A DNA stretch of 64,000 nt. Source: Heterobilharzia americana. Its lineage: Eukaryota > Platyhelminthes > Trematoda > Strigeidida > Schistosomatidae. This document shows, in pieces, positions 9,905 through 23,125 of the stretch (position 1 is the first letter of the stretch; each line of letters begins with the position of its first letter). Made by a program: the position numbers and the translations under genes. The stretch covers positions 1 through 64,000 of the forward strand of contig CALYCZ020000372.1 of assembly GCA_944470555.2 (NCBI GenBank), written 5' to 3'. Below the pieces are notes generated by a model. The model did no database searches and had not been told where the DNA came from. It saw nothing but the letters and a program-made list of their open reading frames with translations.

Positions 9905-11620
9905 GTAAGAGATGAGAATATTAACATTGTGCCTAACAGAAAAACTGTATAAGATTATCACCAAACCGTTTTTGTATTTCAAGTGAAATTCAACAAGTGA
10001 ATGGTAGACTGATGAAGAGAATCAACAGCATAGACTATAAAAAATCTTAGTTGAAACATCAAAGAAAATGAGACCATCTGATTTCAATAAATCCAGAAAT
10101 GGTTAAATTAACAAAAACATTCAATAAATGAATGGAAAATAGAGTCCTAGTGAGAGGAAAGAAACGATCTGTGAGAAAGTATAGGCGACCGATATAACAA
10201 AGTGGGTGGTCAATCTCTCAACACAAATTAAATCTAAGAATTTGACAAACGGTTGAACTTCAACGTTGTACTAAATCATTTGAAATCTGAAGATGTCAGT
10301 ACTACTATGAATTAAATGAAAGAGTGAAAAAGTAGTAGAACCATATAAAACTGAAACAAGACATAGGAGTAGTAGACACCTATTTGGTCGTAGTCAGCAA
10401 CTCCCACCCGTGTTCACCCATCACTTCATGAATCAAGCGTGTCACCGTTTACTCTGGTATCCAACACATCAGTGTTCAGCCACTGCGTTGTAATCCAGTC
10501 ATACACATTTTGGTTGTTCACAAATTTCATCACCCAACAGAACCATCATTCAACACCGTTGACAATTATATTCCCTCACTCTCCATTTTTTTTCATTCCA
10601 TACCTCATGACTTCGTATAAGTGCTTCAACAAGGCCATTGGATTATTATTCATTTAACAGGTTTATATATATAGAACTGAATAGTGTCATTTATCAGTTC
10701 TATTATTCATTTGAAAATGGTGTTCATAGGAAAAGAGGTGTAGAGATGAAACACAACATGCATACAGACTGCTATTCTTTCAGTGCCTTAAAGTAACATC
10801 ACTTCACCCTTCACTTTCAAGCTGGTCAATCTACAAACAGCCCACATGCACAGGAGATTATCTCAACTTTCACAGCTACTGTATAATCCAATGTGAACGT
10901 GGTTTAATAAACGGCTTGTTGAATTGTATCTATCCTATGTGTACATCAGATATGATGGATGAAGATGGTGACAAATAATTGACCGAAAAACACTTATGCA
11001 AAACGGATATCCGTTGAAGTTTATAAACCGTTGTAGGAGTCAGGTAGCAAGCAGTAAAGCCAAGTGTTTGTAAACTCCCTGAACAAAAACTTCCATATCA
11101 CTCACTCACTCACTCACTCTATTACATCGATAGGAATTGGATAGAAATTTGGTGATGAAAATTAATATCAGTCATTAACAAAATCTATTTCACAGTTGAT
11201 CTCTTGAAAAAACGAAACAAAGCACATCATCCACCACAAACCTAACTACTCTATCATCAACAATTACGTCACATCTCATTGTGTTTATCAGTTTACATGT
11301 GAGTACAGTGACACACATATATAGGAAAGAGGAGTAATTCAGCCATCTACCTAAATAGCTTGGAAAATGAACGCAGTGTGAAACTTTGATAAGCGCAGAT
11401 GCGAGACAATCCTCCTCATCAATAGCCAAACATTATACAGAAATCGGTGATGAAATTATTGTTCAAACAGTTTTCAAAGTTTTATATAGAAACCAGTCAG
11501 TCAGTGACTGGTTAACAGATTGAGTCATTATGCTCAGGCTCCTCGAGGCTTCAATGCTAGTTAAAAATGTTTCCAATCCAACTTATACATGCTTTATGTT
11601 GGAGTTAGCATCTAGCCTCG
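9905..11620. other. Non-coding part of block Y
   Basis: No convincing gene. A frame without stops for about 60 codons lies near 10437-10620 but lacks good boundaries. A CACT tandem run is at 11100-11119. Confidence 0.45.
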
Positions 11621-11649
11621 ATGTTAGTTATATTGGTGGGAGGGAGAAA

Positions 11650-11790
11650 GGTGAAGCGATACCTCAGATTCTGTGAACACCTTCCAAATCCCCTCCTTGT
11701 ATCTCAAGCGAGCAAATGTCTTCAACAGTATAGAGCTGGATACAAAGAATCAATTACATACCTCAAAAGATCGCTCAATCCACATAGTCA
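11650..11790 (+). repeat. Diverged interspersed repeat, member 1
   Basis: Similar by eye to 14575-14715, sharing 'gattctgtgaacac', 'aatcaattacatac' and 'agtcaacaag' in the same order and spacing. The family is unknown. The copy in Y' is at about 56855-57000. Confidence 0.55.
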
Positions 11791-12344
11791 ACAAGTATCA
11801 CATCCATTGCCCCCCCCCCAACCCCCTTGAATTTTGTATACTATTCCAAATTACAAAGTCGATTGTATAAAGGCCTAACATGAAGATCGGTGTTTCACAT
11901 AAAGTCTATGTATCATTATTCATTAATCAGTGAAAACCAGTGTTGCAATTGAAATGATGATATTTCACTGACAGCTAGAGAGATGATGATTTCCCATCCA
12001 ACGTTTCGTTATAAGAATTCATTCACGTCATTGCACTCCTCTATCTACGTAAACACCTACGCCTACACCCATTCCTACCGCGAATATCAGATAATAAATT
12101 CCACATTCACACTGCCACTACTAATCATCATCTCGTTATCAAATGGATGACAAACACTTGACCTTCTTCAGTGTACCAAGTAGTCTGTCTGTTCAAGTAA
12201 GTGTGTAAGTAATCAGGATAATGATCACATTTTTGAAGTGTGTAATATGATCAGTCACATTTTTATGATGAGATTCACATTTCAATTGAATTTCCAATTT
12301 TCGGCTCAAATAACACATAACACCCCCTGTTTTCATGTCACTAC

Positions 12345-12395
12345 AACACCCCTACCCCTATACCCCTACCCGTAACCCACCCTACCCTGTCAACG
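12345..12395 (-). other. G-rich run (quadruplex-type) on minus strand
   Basis: The plus strand has at least six CCC runs separated by 2-5 bases ('acccctacccctataccc' and onward), so the minus strand has repeated GGG runs able in principle to form a G-quadruplex. Diverged versions occur at 37445-37470 and 23620-23645, and a copy at about 57580-57630. Confidence 0.5.
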
Positions 12396-13091
12396 TCACT
12401 ATCAGATTACAAATTACACCCACGTTCGCACCACATTACAACATACTGCACTCTACTACATTACTAATTTCCCTTCCCCCCCCCCCTAGGAAATGCAAAG
12501 ATGACAGATGACAGTTGAACTGTTTCGATGGTGTACTCTATTATTTACCGATAGCCCACCGAATCATGATGATGATGTTAATTTTATGTTGTGTCGAAAT
12601 GGGTACACAGCTAGCTAGCTAGCTTCACCCGATCTAGTTGATTGGCCTCATGGATATGTATGAGATGTTGAAATTATCCTGTCTAACATGCAAACATGTT
12701 AAACCTTAAGTGTTTCATTATTTCCTCTCCCCCACCACCCCCACACTCTCTCTCTCCCTCTTACATATCAGGTCATATTATTTTATTCAATCGTTTGTGA
12801 AACCACTGACAGAATGAGACAAAAAAATTATTTATTCTTCATGTGGAAACAATAGCTTGAAATGTCAATGTCAATTACAATGCACACACACACACACAAC
12901 TACCTGTCATCATATTATCTGTGAATGTTGTTTGCGGTGGGGGTTAGATATGCGCAACACATGTAAAAGCCACCTGAATCTCTGAAAATTTACAATCTCA
13001 TCGACTCACCTGTATCTCTCTCGTTTAGCACCATTCGCTTAATCTCCGCATCGATAACATCATGATTACTTGATAAATGAGCAATGCTGTG

Positions 13092-16067
13092 ATGAATATA
13101 CTTGTGGTTGAAAGCCTGCCATCTTCTCATACCTTCTTATTTCAACGATCGTGTATCATGGCCGTCAAGTAGAATGGAGCAAATTGCAACCCGATATTTG
13201 CGTCCTTCAAGGCGTAGTCGGATATTCTGATGATACGTGAGACGGCGTTGGTTGAAGAAGTGGGGAGATGAGAGGAATTTCAATTGATGCCTATTGCGTG
13301 AAGTAGTTATACGGAAGAGATTCTGCTATATTTAGAGTCAAGATTAGGGTTATAAAGTGAGATTGTATTATTGGCTGTCCGTGATGTTGTTTACTTAGAT
13401 AACCAGAATTGAGAGCTTTCGCTAACCGCCCATTATTGAAAGGAGGAGATGAAGACGGTTAACTCAGAAAGAAACTCATGCTTTCCCTCTGTGTCGCTCA
13501 CTCTCTTCTGTATCCCCATAGACAATTAGGGTTGATGGAAATGTTTGAAATAGGGATGTAAGAAAACTTAGTTGAAAGTTGAGGCTTCCAAAATGATTTG
13601 ATTGCCAGATCCTCTTGTGTTGCGTGTTCTTCAGGTTCTGCAAATGCCCAGTACATTCAGTAAAGTCAGGCTGTCTGACATTATATTTCAGCTACACTAG
13701 TGAGCACTGCTTCAGCATAACGGTTTTATAAGTTCTGTGATGAAGATGCAATGAAGGAGAGGATGGCAGTTAACGGTTATTTGCCTACTGGTCGATCGAA
13801 TTGTATTTTTCAAGACTTAAGAAGAAAGATTATGCCACCCAATATTTGAACTGACCAACTGAGTACAGTTTCGAAGCAGAAGAAGAAGAAGAAGTCAGTT
13901 CTACGGATGACTACGTATTCCCTGCCTGCCTGCTGCCCGCCTGCCTGCCTGCCTGCGTGTCTGCTGATAAGACTTAAACATTCAAATGTCGTCAGCCTAG
14001 TGTATGCATTCGATACACACAAAAAGGGTAAACCAAACAGACAAGAACGCAGACAGACACGGAACTTGTCGAATCGCAGTCAAGTGATCAACGCGTAATC
14101 TCAATTGCTCACAACGGAGAATATATTCACATAACAACAGATTTGTAGTCACCACAGACATGAAGACACACTTTGATGTTGCCACCACCATCAAAATAAA
14201 CTGCACATGTAGATGATGTCTGAGGATCAGTGTTTTCTCGCAGAACACTTTCCATGCTCACTTAAATTTCTTCCAATTTATCACTTGAACAGCATAGCAT
14301 CAAATGTGTATACAGGGTGTGCTGGCTGGTGACAGTTGACAACATATGGGACAAAATCAGTTGATATTTACTTAGAATTCATTTCACAAATTCCACGTAT
14401 TCATGCATACACCTACACCATTGAAGTGTACCATCCTTTCTACTTTTGCAAAGTGATACCAGCAAAGCTAAACCTACCCCTGTTTTCATGAAACATGTAC
14501 AGTTTATATTCAGGTTAACAAGTAACTTGGATATTAGCTGCTACATTGAGAGAACAAAGACAGATAGATAGATAAGGCGATACCTGAGATCAGATTCTGT
14601 GAACACGCATCAAACCGCTTACATCTGAAGGGAGCAAGTGACTTATGTAGTACTACAGTAGGTAGCTGAATACAACAAATCAATTACATACACGTTGAAA
14701 CATCATTCGATAAAGTCAACAAGCATTATGATTTGAAGCGTCTCAATCTCACTGAGACTGTAGTCTTCAATTGAGTGGAACTGGAACAATGTGTTAAAAA
14801 ATGGATCACTAATCAATCTTCCTCTACTCTGGTTGGTAATCGCAAGATCACTTGAAAGTATAACATTTTGACTCACTAGTCTATTTCTATCTAGACACAA
14901 TTTTCATGTTTGTCTCATCAACAGATTTCAACTCATTGTAATTGTACATGAATTCTCGCTCTCTCTCACTCTCCCATCAACTAACCTACTCATTAGTCTT
15001 CTAACGTGATCTTCTCATCTCAATACCAATATGACATACATATGATGTACATATGACTCTCCTTGAAGTTCTTCTTGAATCAGACACAGAGACAAGTGAA
15101 ACATGTAAGCATGTGCTATTAACGATTTGTGGGCGAGTGGATAATGACGATGTCTATATTTCTTAATCTACTATGTCAGTCGATTAATGTTAGCTAACTC
15201 CACTGGATATCATGTCAACATGTGTCATGTATACACATGGTTTTCTTATCTCATGTTAGAATATTTCAGGTTCAGTACAACTTGTGAAATGAAATGGCTC
15301 ATTGTTCGTCTCAAGTGTCTATCACAACTCATTTGCCTCTTGATTCATCTCAGAGAAATAAATCGATAGTCAGTTAGTCCGTAGTGTATACTCTTAACAT
15401 CTTTCTTGTTCATCAGATTAGCATTGATAAACATGGTTAGTGTAGAACGAAGTCAAGTATGTTAGTTGTTCATTGACTGCTACAATATAAACAAGTGGAA
15501 GTGAAAACTGCTAAGATAATCTGAAATGAAATTGAATTTTGAAGATTGTCTTCATTGTTAACTGATAGCTAAGATATGCGATATGAGTAAACGAATGATA
15601 AATTGGTATCTCATTTTAAAATGTGATGAGGAATTACACCTTGAGTGAATAAATAGTAAGCAATAGTAATCTAGTCATCATGGTTAAATAAATTCATATG
15701 AATATCTGAAGCTTGTTATTAGAAAGATACACGTAAACATTCACTGTAAACATGTGGATCTTCAGAGCTTCAGTTGAATTTTATTTATCAGTCGGTAATT
15801 CACCTGACTAATTGTCGGGGTTCCAATGTTCAAGTTATCACTTGTTCAGACACTGTTTCCATTCAATTGGGTTATTTCTGAGTACTCGATTCATTTGTCC
15901 AGTGTACTCATCAATTAATGTTGAGTAATACAAAGAATATCAAGTGGAAGTATGTTGTGAATGTGAATAGAAAGGGAAGGGAAGTAAAGAAAGGGAAAGG
16001 AATTAGCATTCAGCACCTATTGGGAGTTGATTGAAGCTTTGAAATCGTTGAATGGAGCCAGTGTAAT
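13092..16067. other. Single-copy non-coding DNA
   Basis: The sequence departs from Y' at 13091-13092. I see no supported gene. A CCTG/GCCT tetranucleotide run is at 13922-13965. A diverged repeat related to 11650-11790 is at 14575-14715. Confidence 0.5.
14575..14715 (+). repeat. Diverged interspersed repeat, member 2
   Basis: This is the partner of 11650-11790. It shares ordered words but has several indels. No coding content seen. Confidence 0.5.
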
Positions 16068-16123
16068 CGGGGGCGTTTGGTGGGTGGAAGTGGGTGTGGA
16101 GGTGGGGTGGGGGTGTGGAGTGG
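16068..16123 (+). other. G-rich run (quadruplex-type)
   Basis: The plus strand has multiple GGG/GGGG runs ('gggggcgtttggtgggtgg', then 'gtggggtgggggtgtgg') with short loops. Confidence 0.5.
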
Positions 16124-16467
16124 GATACAATCAAGGATGGACGTTGAGAAAAGGATTCCTCTAAGAAAACCTTCTTTTCACCTTAGTCACATGAAAGTTT
16201 TGTGATGTCAACTGTGTGTTAGAAATTACTCAGAAATAAATACAACTAGTAAAGAGAGAACACAGACGAATTCCGTGTATATCATGCTGTCAACTATTGA
16301 CTTGTTAATGGAGTAACGATAGAACACGATAAGTTTGAAGGTGATCGATCACAGGACAACTATGGGACTACAATTTAAAATCAGTAAATTCAACTTCTAC
16401 TCAATGTCAGATATGGCACACTTACATCCATTCAGACCGGTATTGAGTGATCCGTCGAAGGACAGGA

Positions 16468-16471
16468 TCAT

Positions 16472-16502
<31 letters not shown>
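16468..16502. repeat. (CA)n microsatellite
   Basis: Two CA runs separated by 'aaa'. Confidence 0.95.
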
Positions 16503-16639
16503 GGTATTAGTTAGAATACAGGTAACCAGTATAGGTAGTTTTCTATTTTTTGTACTCAAAGTCTGTGGATATAGTTTGCAGTGTGGTGGTAATAAGCTAA
16601 GGACTAGATAGATAGAGCTGTCTGTGTAGATTGGTTGTC

Positions 16640-16945
16640 TCGGTGATCTCCGTTCCGATTTTATTCTTCTTCTGCTTATTATTGTTATTTGTCCATTGGG
16701 TTCCTAATGGAATATAGGGATTCAGTAGCACGTCTCCATCCCACTCTCTTCTCAGCAAACTTTTGAACCTGGCTCCACGACAGCCCACAAGCTGTCATTT
16801 CTTCCTCGCTCCATCTCCTCCATGTCATGCTTGTCTCGGACGCCCAACTCGTCTTTTCCCATGCGGGTTCCACTCGACTACTTGGCCTGACGCGTGATAT
16901 CCCCTGTCAGGATTCTCAGTATATGCCCAATCCAATGTTCAATCC
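16640..16945 (-). pseudogene. RTE-like LINE 3' tail (C-terminus of RT protein)
   Basis: Minus-strand frames give VVEWNPHGKRRVGRPRQ followed, after a frameshift, by TWRRWSEEEMTACGLSWSQV and KRVGWRRATESLYSIRNP. This is the C-terminal end of the same LINE family as the tail at 31728-32490, which has the same order of motifs. Everything upstream is missing, so it is a 5'-truncated dead insertion. Confidence 0.85.
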
Positions 16946-17008
16946 ATCACCACTGTCACCCACTGCATATTTGTTTTGTGATAGGTTCTTGCTTCGTTGG
17001 TTCGTTGA

Positions 17009-17010
<2 letters not shown>

Positions 17011-17042
<32 letters not shown>

Positions 17043-17051
17043 CCAGCCAGC

Positions 17052-17082
<31 letters not shown>
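17011..17082. repeat. (CCAG)n tetranucleotide repeat
   Basis: Repeated CCAG/GCCA units with two small interruptions. The four translations (poly Ser-Gln-Pro-Ala or Gly-Trp-Leu-Ala types) are repeat artefacts. Confidence 0.95.
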
Positions 17083-20000
17083 CAGATCCTTCTTCCCTGC
17101 TTATTCTTATTATTCTCTTCATCTGATCGTTTGGCTTTATTAAGCATCATATACATAACATCTTCAATGTCCTCCCTATCCCTCCTATCCTTCTCCATAT
17201 CTCATTGAAATCCTTTGTAAAATATTTGAACTTCTCTTATCCATTCAACTATTCACTATGTATCATTCATCATCATCACATTAGATATGGAAGGTGAATA
17301 TCCTAATAGGTTCAGATTGAGTACTTCACTGTAGCTCCCTCTCTCTCTCGGTCTCTCTCTGTTGCGTGAAATGAACATTATGTGGAATATGGTCACTAGA
17401 ACATCACAACTTCCTTCTAAAGGGATTGAAGTAAATTGCTTGTCTATGCATATGCATATTTATCATATGCCACCTTAATGTTATTCAAATACAATAAGGT
17501 GAATTTTATATATTGACTAACTATTTTGTCATCTAGTTTCAGTCATATATCTGATAACCTACTAACAGTTCAGTGTACTACTCAATAGTCATTTATTTTA
17601 TCCATCTGAACTACTTGTAAACAATCATCACTATTCGGAGTATATTCTTCAATGTCGTCTGTGATGAAAACATTCTACCATACCCACTAGTCATCATCTT
17701 CATCATCATCACTATGACAGTATATGTCAGATATATTCCAATTGTCTTATCTTCCTTTTACAAAATTCATTCAAATATCTCCATGAGATCAACTTTACAT
17801 TTTGTTTGCTAAATCCTTTATGTCACAGTTGATGAATATTGCCTTAGCAACTTACAGTATTCTCCTTCATTCACACACACACACACACATGGGTTGGGTT
17901 AATTACCTCACCCACCCTCCATTTACATAATGAAATACAAAGTTGTAGGCCTGGTTACTTAGTTAGTTAGTTAGTTAGTGGTGAAATGAGTTGAGTATTC
18001 AGTTTTGAAGAATTAGCAAACATTTTATATTCACTAAGACAAAATCACCAGCACATTTGTGTGGTATCTGACACAACTGTTATTGCTACTGTTACTGTTA
18101 CTGCCTATTTTCATGTGTCTGTAATGCATTTGTCAATTATTCACAACTGCACACAGTATCTCTTCAACATCCTCATTCATTCTTCATCTGTGTTTACAAA
18201 CAACCACTGTCTATTCCATTGTGAAAACACAGAGACAGACTGCGTTAAGCATCTCTGTCACTGTTTCCACTTCATACAACCACCTTGAATGTAAACCTTT
18301 TCACAAACCGACGATGATTGATCAGATTGATTTTTCTAACTAAATTCTCTTCACTGTTTCAATGATGGAATAATAAATGCATAATAAATGTGAGGCAGTA
18401 GGGCATAGCCTGATTCCATGACGGAGACCTTTGGGTAGTTGGTAGACTTGAGTTTATCACACTATGCATGCTGACTGTAGCAAGTAAGGGGATTTAATGA
18501 GTCTTCGATGCGCGTCGAAGAAAACAACTGCTCCAATTGACTAACACACACACACACACACACTCCGATCAGCTCACTCACGCACTCACTCAACAATCAG
18601 GTGTCACAAACTCACCAGCTAATTCATTCATATCCTACACACTCCTTCCACTCACTGCACTATTGACAAGTTAATCGACATGTCAACTGAACACTGACTG
18701 ACCATGCCTTACCAGCTACCTACCCAGCTACCTACCTACCAAACACCAAGTTCTCACATCTTCCCTGCTATCCCCTCCTCACTCTTCTCCTCCTATTCCA
18801 TTCCAGCAAATAAACTACACCCGACCACCTTGCCAAACTATTTTGTCATTCCAATAGGTGTGAATAAATGTGAATAATTGACTTTCTTTAACTCCCACTA
18901 TCAGTGATTTTCAAAAGCACTGACAAAAGACTAGTTCAAAGTGAGTGATCATATTCGACACTTACAGTAGTCAGTCAGTCAGTCAGTCATCAAGGGCGAT
19001 CCCGTTTCCAAATGTCTAACAAAAAAGCCCTAGTCACGTCCTATTTCATTTTGTCTTATAGAGGAGATTACATTCACTTTCAAATTTCTTGTCCTCCGTG
19101 ACTAATCACCACAGTCACTCTATATTGTCGACCGAATTGTGCATGTGCATATTCAACAAGGATTCTCATCACACGGTGACGCCCCACTTCAACCTTCACT
19201 TACTTACTTAACAAAACATTCTCACCGAATATATTCCCATCATATATACCACATCATCCATCACATGACTCACCTTCAACTTCATCGTCTATCGACATCT
19301 TTCAAATGTATCTCCAAATTACTTACATCATCAAACTATGCGCATGTCGAAAGTCTTTCAATTTCACATTTTACAACTGAATAATAAAATGAACAAAAAC
19401 CTATACGATCAACTGTCAAGACGACACCAATCCTTCAATCATATTGCTGCTATTTCTCAACACACACGTGAATCTCATTCTACAGGTATTTACTGCTTGA
19501 ATATACACACCTACACCACCGTTTATGCACACGTCTATCTAGTCATCCCCATCACACACAAACACGTCCTACTTCATCCTTCCGTAGCTCAACTCACACT
19601 AGACGAGAGAGAACCTAACAATATCTGCTCCGCTCCCTATTATTATTATTATTTACTACTACTACTACTTCTATCCGTATTACATTCATTACTATTATTA
19701 ACATTACTGACATGCTACAATTATTCCCCTTACTACCGTGAATACCGTGAATTCAAATCTCTATCTAAAATATTCCCTCCAGTAAACAAATTGATTCTTA
19801 TCACTCATCATTTCAACTATTCTATACAGAGAGAAGACAAACAGATAGGTAGGTAGATAAACTCAAGGGTATAATATATGAATTATCATGTCAACTGCAA
19901 GAGATTACATGTTTCAAAAAAAGAAATATGTACAATTGATGAAAGAACAAACATTGGTGCCACGCCATACAGTCAGTCAGTCAGTCAGCCAACGGATAGA

Positions 20001-20157
20001 TGAAGAAGAGAGGCCTTCCGAATTCCGGCACAAACATGTCGACTTCAAACAGCTGATGTAGGCGCATGAATACCACCGGATCATCTAAAACATAAATCAC
20101 AGAATGTATTATTCAAGCATCCGTTGAAAACATAAAACAATTAATTGATACATGTAT

Positions 20158-20158
<1 letters not shown>
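17083..20158. other. Single-copy non-coding DNA rich in short tandem repeats
   Basis: No supported gene. Short tracts include (CA)n near 17873-17889 and 18543-18563, and (AGTC)n at about 18967-18989. A 172-codon frame at 19338-19856 is low-complexity in part (Tyr/Leu from TTA/CTA repeats) and is not convincing. Confidence 0.5.

Positions 20159-20232
<74 letters not shown>
20159..20232. repeat. (TA)n microsatellite, about 37 units
   Basis: A pure TA tract about 0.8 kb upstream of the tandem array. A similar tract ends the array at 27354. Confidence 0.98.
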
Positions 20233-20239
<7 letters not shown>

Positions 20240-22879
20240 TGTTTCCCAACATGTCACATCACATCAACACCACTCAGTCCTTGCATAACACACAACTATT
20301 ACTACCACTATTATATGAATTAACACCGATATCTATAGGATTGTATTCACTCCAGTCATATTCATTCAACGCCGAATAGATATTCTCCTTCCTCTAGCAG
20401 CATGTCATAGCATTCTTTCTCAATGAATTATTCATCGCAGTCACGTCATTCACAGCTACAATTCAATTACAGTATTCCATTCCATTCCATTCCACTCACT
20501 AACTAACTCTGACTAAAACTCAAAGTGTCTGTCTTCTACGGTCACATGATTCGGTTACGGTTAGACATCTCAACACGCCTCAACTTCATTCAATGTGTCT
20601 TAATTGTCCAGCAAACATCCTAACTTATTCACCGAAGTCCACAAAAACTATACACCTGCCTTAATTATACACACACCATGAGTCATATATTTCCCAAAAA
20701 TCACGTGATCCAGCAGACATAAACGATCGATAATCACACACAAAATACAAAAATTAAAATTCAATAACCATTTTAAAATCATCTAAAGTACACAAAGACT
20801 GAAAAGCATACAAAATAGCAAACTAATCGAACTCACTGACTGACTGACTGACTCGATGCAAGACATGAACGCCTCAGAAAGCTTCGTTCTATTATTCGTC
20901 TATCAACATACAAGTAGACAGATGATTCGACTTCACTCAAGCAGCACATAAACTACTGACAATCAAGGTTTCATTCACAATTCAGTGAAAATTTTCGGTG
21001 AACTGACCGACTGAATCAATACAGGAAATGAACTAACTACACGACATTCCGATATTATTCTACTACGCAAATTGATTCCATTAACAACAACTACACCCCT
21101 TCAAAAATATCTGGCCTCCTTTCCAAATCAGTCAGTCAAATTATGTTGTATATAAACTACCTTACGAACTACTACTACTACCACTACTGCCAACTAGCAG
21201 GATAGTCAAGTAACTAACTAACTAACTGATTCCATAATTTATTACATTGAGGATTGAAGGGGTGACATGGAGGTTTATATTCATTCCAATTCTTGTTTCA
21301 TTTTCTACTACTTAATTACTTACTAACAACAAATTGATCGATCGTTTGCAATCAAAATCATATAAAATTATACAAGATTCGAAATCGTACAGAAATTGCC
21401 TACCAACTCGATTTGATTTTCAATCAACCTTACAAATCTATCCATATGCCTGAAAAAATGTTTACTTTGCATAACAATAATACGACTGACTGACTAACTA
21501 ACTAACTAACTGTGTATCAATTGATCGACAACAAATTATTTAGCAAACCATTCCTCCCTCACTACCTACCTCTCTATCAGCCTTCAAACCCTCGACTGGA
21601 GTAGAGTGGAGTGGAATCCGCCAACTGTCTGTCTATACCAGCCGATCATTTCACAATCATCAAATTGCTCAAGTCATAAAGGAGTTACTTACATCTACAT
21701 CTACATCTACATCTACATGTACATCTACATCTACCAAGTAAGTAAGTAGGTAATATTTTCTTTCTATTATTGTAGAATTCATTGGGCTTGACACCCACAG
21801 TCGTCTGTCTTCTGTAAAGTTAGGAGGTTAGGGTGAGACAAAGTTTTCAGATAGACGAAATCATTGTAAAGCCTTGCAAGTAAAGTAAACAAGTGGATTG
21901 ATCGTTTAGGGTTAGCTGCTGACGAATTCCACACGAGTAGTAGCAATGTCAGAGAAAAGACTCATATCAAAGTAGCCAAACAAAAAGTGTATGACAGGAA
22001 GCAAGGCAAGGAGAAGAAGAATAAGAAGTGGAAGAGGGAAATTGAAAATATCACACCTAGTCAAGCTTAGCTTTAGATTAGAAGACGACGTAAAAGAGTG
22101 ACTAAATCTGTGCCATTGTGGCCCATTTCACCTAGAGTCAGTCAGTCAGTCAGTCAACCACTAATTCGTATTATCTAAGATATTCCCACCCCTAGCCACC
22201 CACCCACCCACCTACTCACCCAATCAGTCAGTCAGTCAGTAGCCAATCAGTCGGTCATTCCTCAGACATCTCGTTCGCATATCAGTCAGTCATCAACATC
22301 GGGGGATAATGACTAGAGAACAGATAACAAACATTTCAACTGGTCTCATCTCATCTCATCTCATGTGATCGTAAATTCACTCTACTCGCATAATAGGCTA
22401 GTCAATATTATCCATTTGATTGAAGAATATGTCGAGTAATAATAATGATAATAATAATAATCATAACGTAATAATGATAATTTAGCTACCAACTATTATT
22501 TATTTCTCCCTTGGCTTCCTCCTTCAAAAGTGAGGCAGCCCATTAAGATAATAATAATGATAAATGTCATAGAAACTCACGTTTATGAGATATATTGTGT
22601 TTAGCACAGGATAGATAAAATTCTTGTGCTCACTCGACCACAATTTCTGGTAATAAGATATAGACTTTTGTAGCAGAAAATACATTCTTCTTCTTCTTCT
22701 TCCTCGTCTCCTTCTTCTTTGTTCTCTTACTCCCTCTAAAGCAATGAGATTGATGCAAAGGTGAGATGAGTTTGTGTGGAGCAAGAGAATGAATTCAGTT
22801 GACAGCAGAATCAATATTTTTGTGTTCACTTCTCCGACCGCTCACTCTCTGCCGACTGACTGACTGACTGACTGATAAT

Positions 22880-23125
22880 TTAGTAGTCAACGCCTGAATA
22901 ACAAACACCTTCTTCTTCTTCTTCTTCTTCTTTGTCCAATTGCTTCTCTTGCCGAAGTTGCAGCAGCTCTTGTTTTTGCTTATGATAGACTGTGACAGAC
23001 TTCTTCATCATCATCAAAAGGATACTAGCAATAAATAATAGTGCAGCTAACGAAAACCACTTTTCCCCTTGGCACCAACCAATTAGCCGAAAACAATTTT
23101 CTCTCGCTGTAATTATCTTAAGCAT
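22880..23125 (-). CDS. Small ORF: membrane segment plus charged coiled-coil tail (tandem unit 1)
   Basis: 81 codons from ATG at 23125. Residues 1-22 are basic/polar. Residues about 23-40 (WFSLAALLFIASILLMMM) form one likely membrane-spanning helix. After this come KKSVTVYHKQKQELLQLRQE, likely coiled coil, and a run of seven Glu before GVCYSGVDY. Unit 2 has the same frame with four fewer Glu codons, so the microsatellite has changed only in whole codons. A TATA-like TATAAATAG lies on the minus strand at 23142-23150, only 17 nt before the ATG, which is too close for a normal leader. I do not recognise a family, and expression is not shown. Confidence 0.3.
   Translation of the reverse strand: MLKIITARENCFRLIGWCQGEKWFSLAALLFIASILLMMMKKSVTVYHKQKQELLQLRQEKQLDKEEEEEEEGVCYSGVDY

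Noticed and set aside
12345..12395. Telomere-like repeat
   Set aside because: The C-rich runs do not follow the CCCTAA unit; they are irregular CCCCTA and CCCTAC words.
16827..17208. Open frames of about 100 codons with Ser-Gln-Pro-Ala or Gly-Trp-Leu-Ala repeats
   Set aside because: They exist on both strands because the CCAG repeat lacks stops; no domain outside the repeat except the LINE tail already listed.
19338..19856. 172-codon open frame
   Set aside because: Part is Tyr/Leu low complexity from TTA and CTA repeats; no domain and no good splice context.
22524..22829. Secretory-looking frame (KILILLSTEFILLLHTNSSH) in the tandem unit
   Set aside because: Its first codon is GTG, not ATG, and a non-triplet indel in the CTT run shifts the frame in unit 2 (25449-25682).
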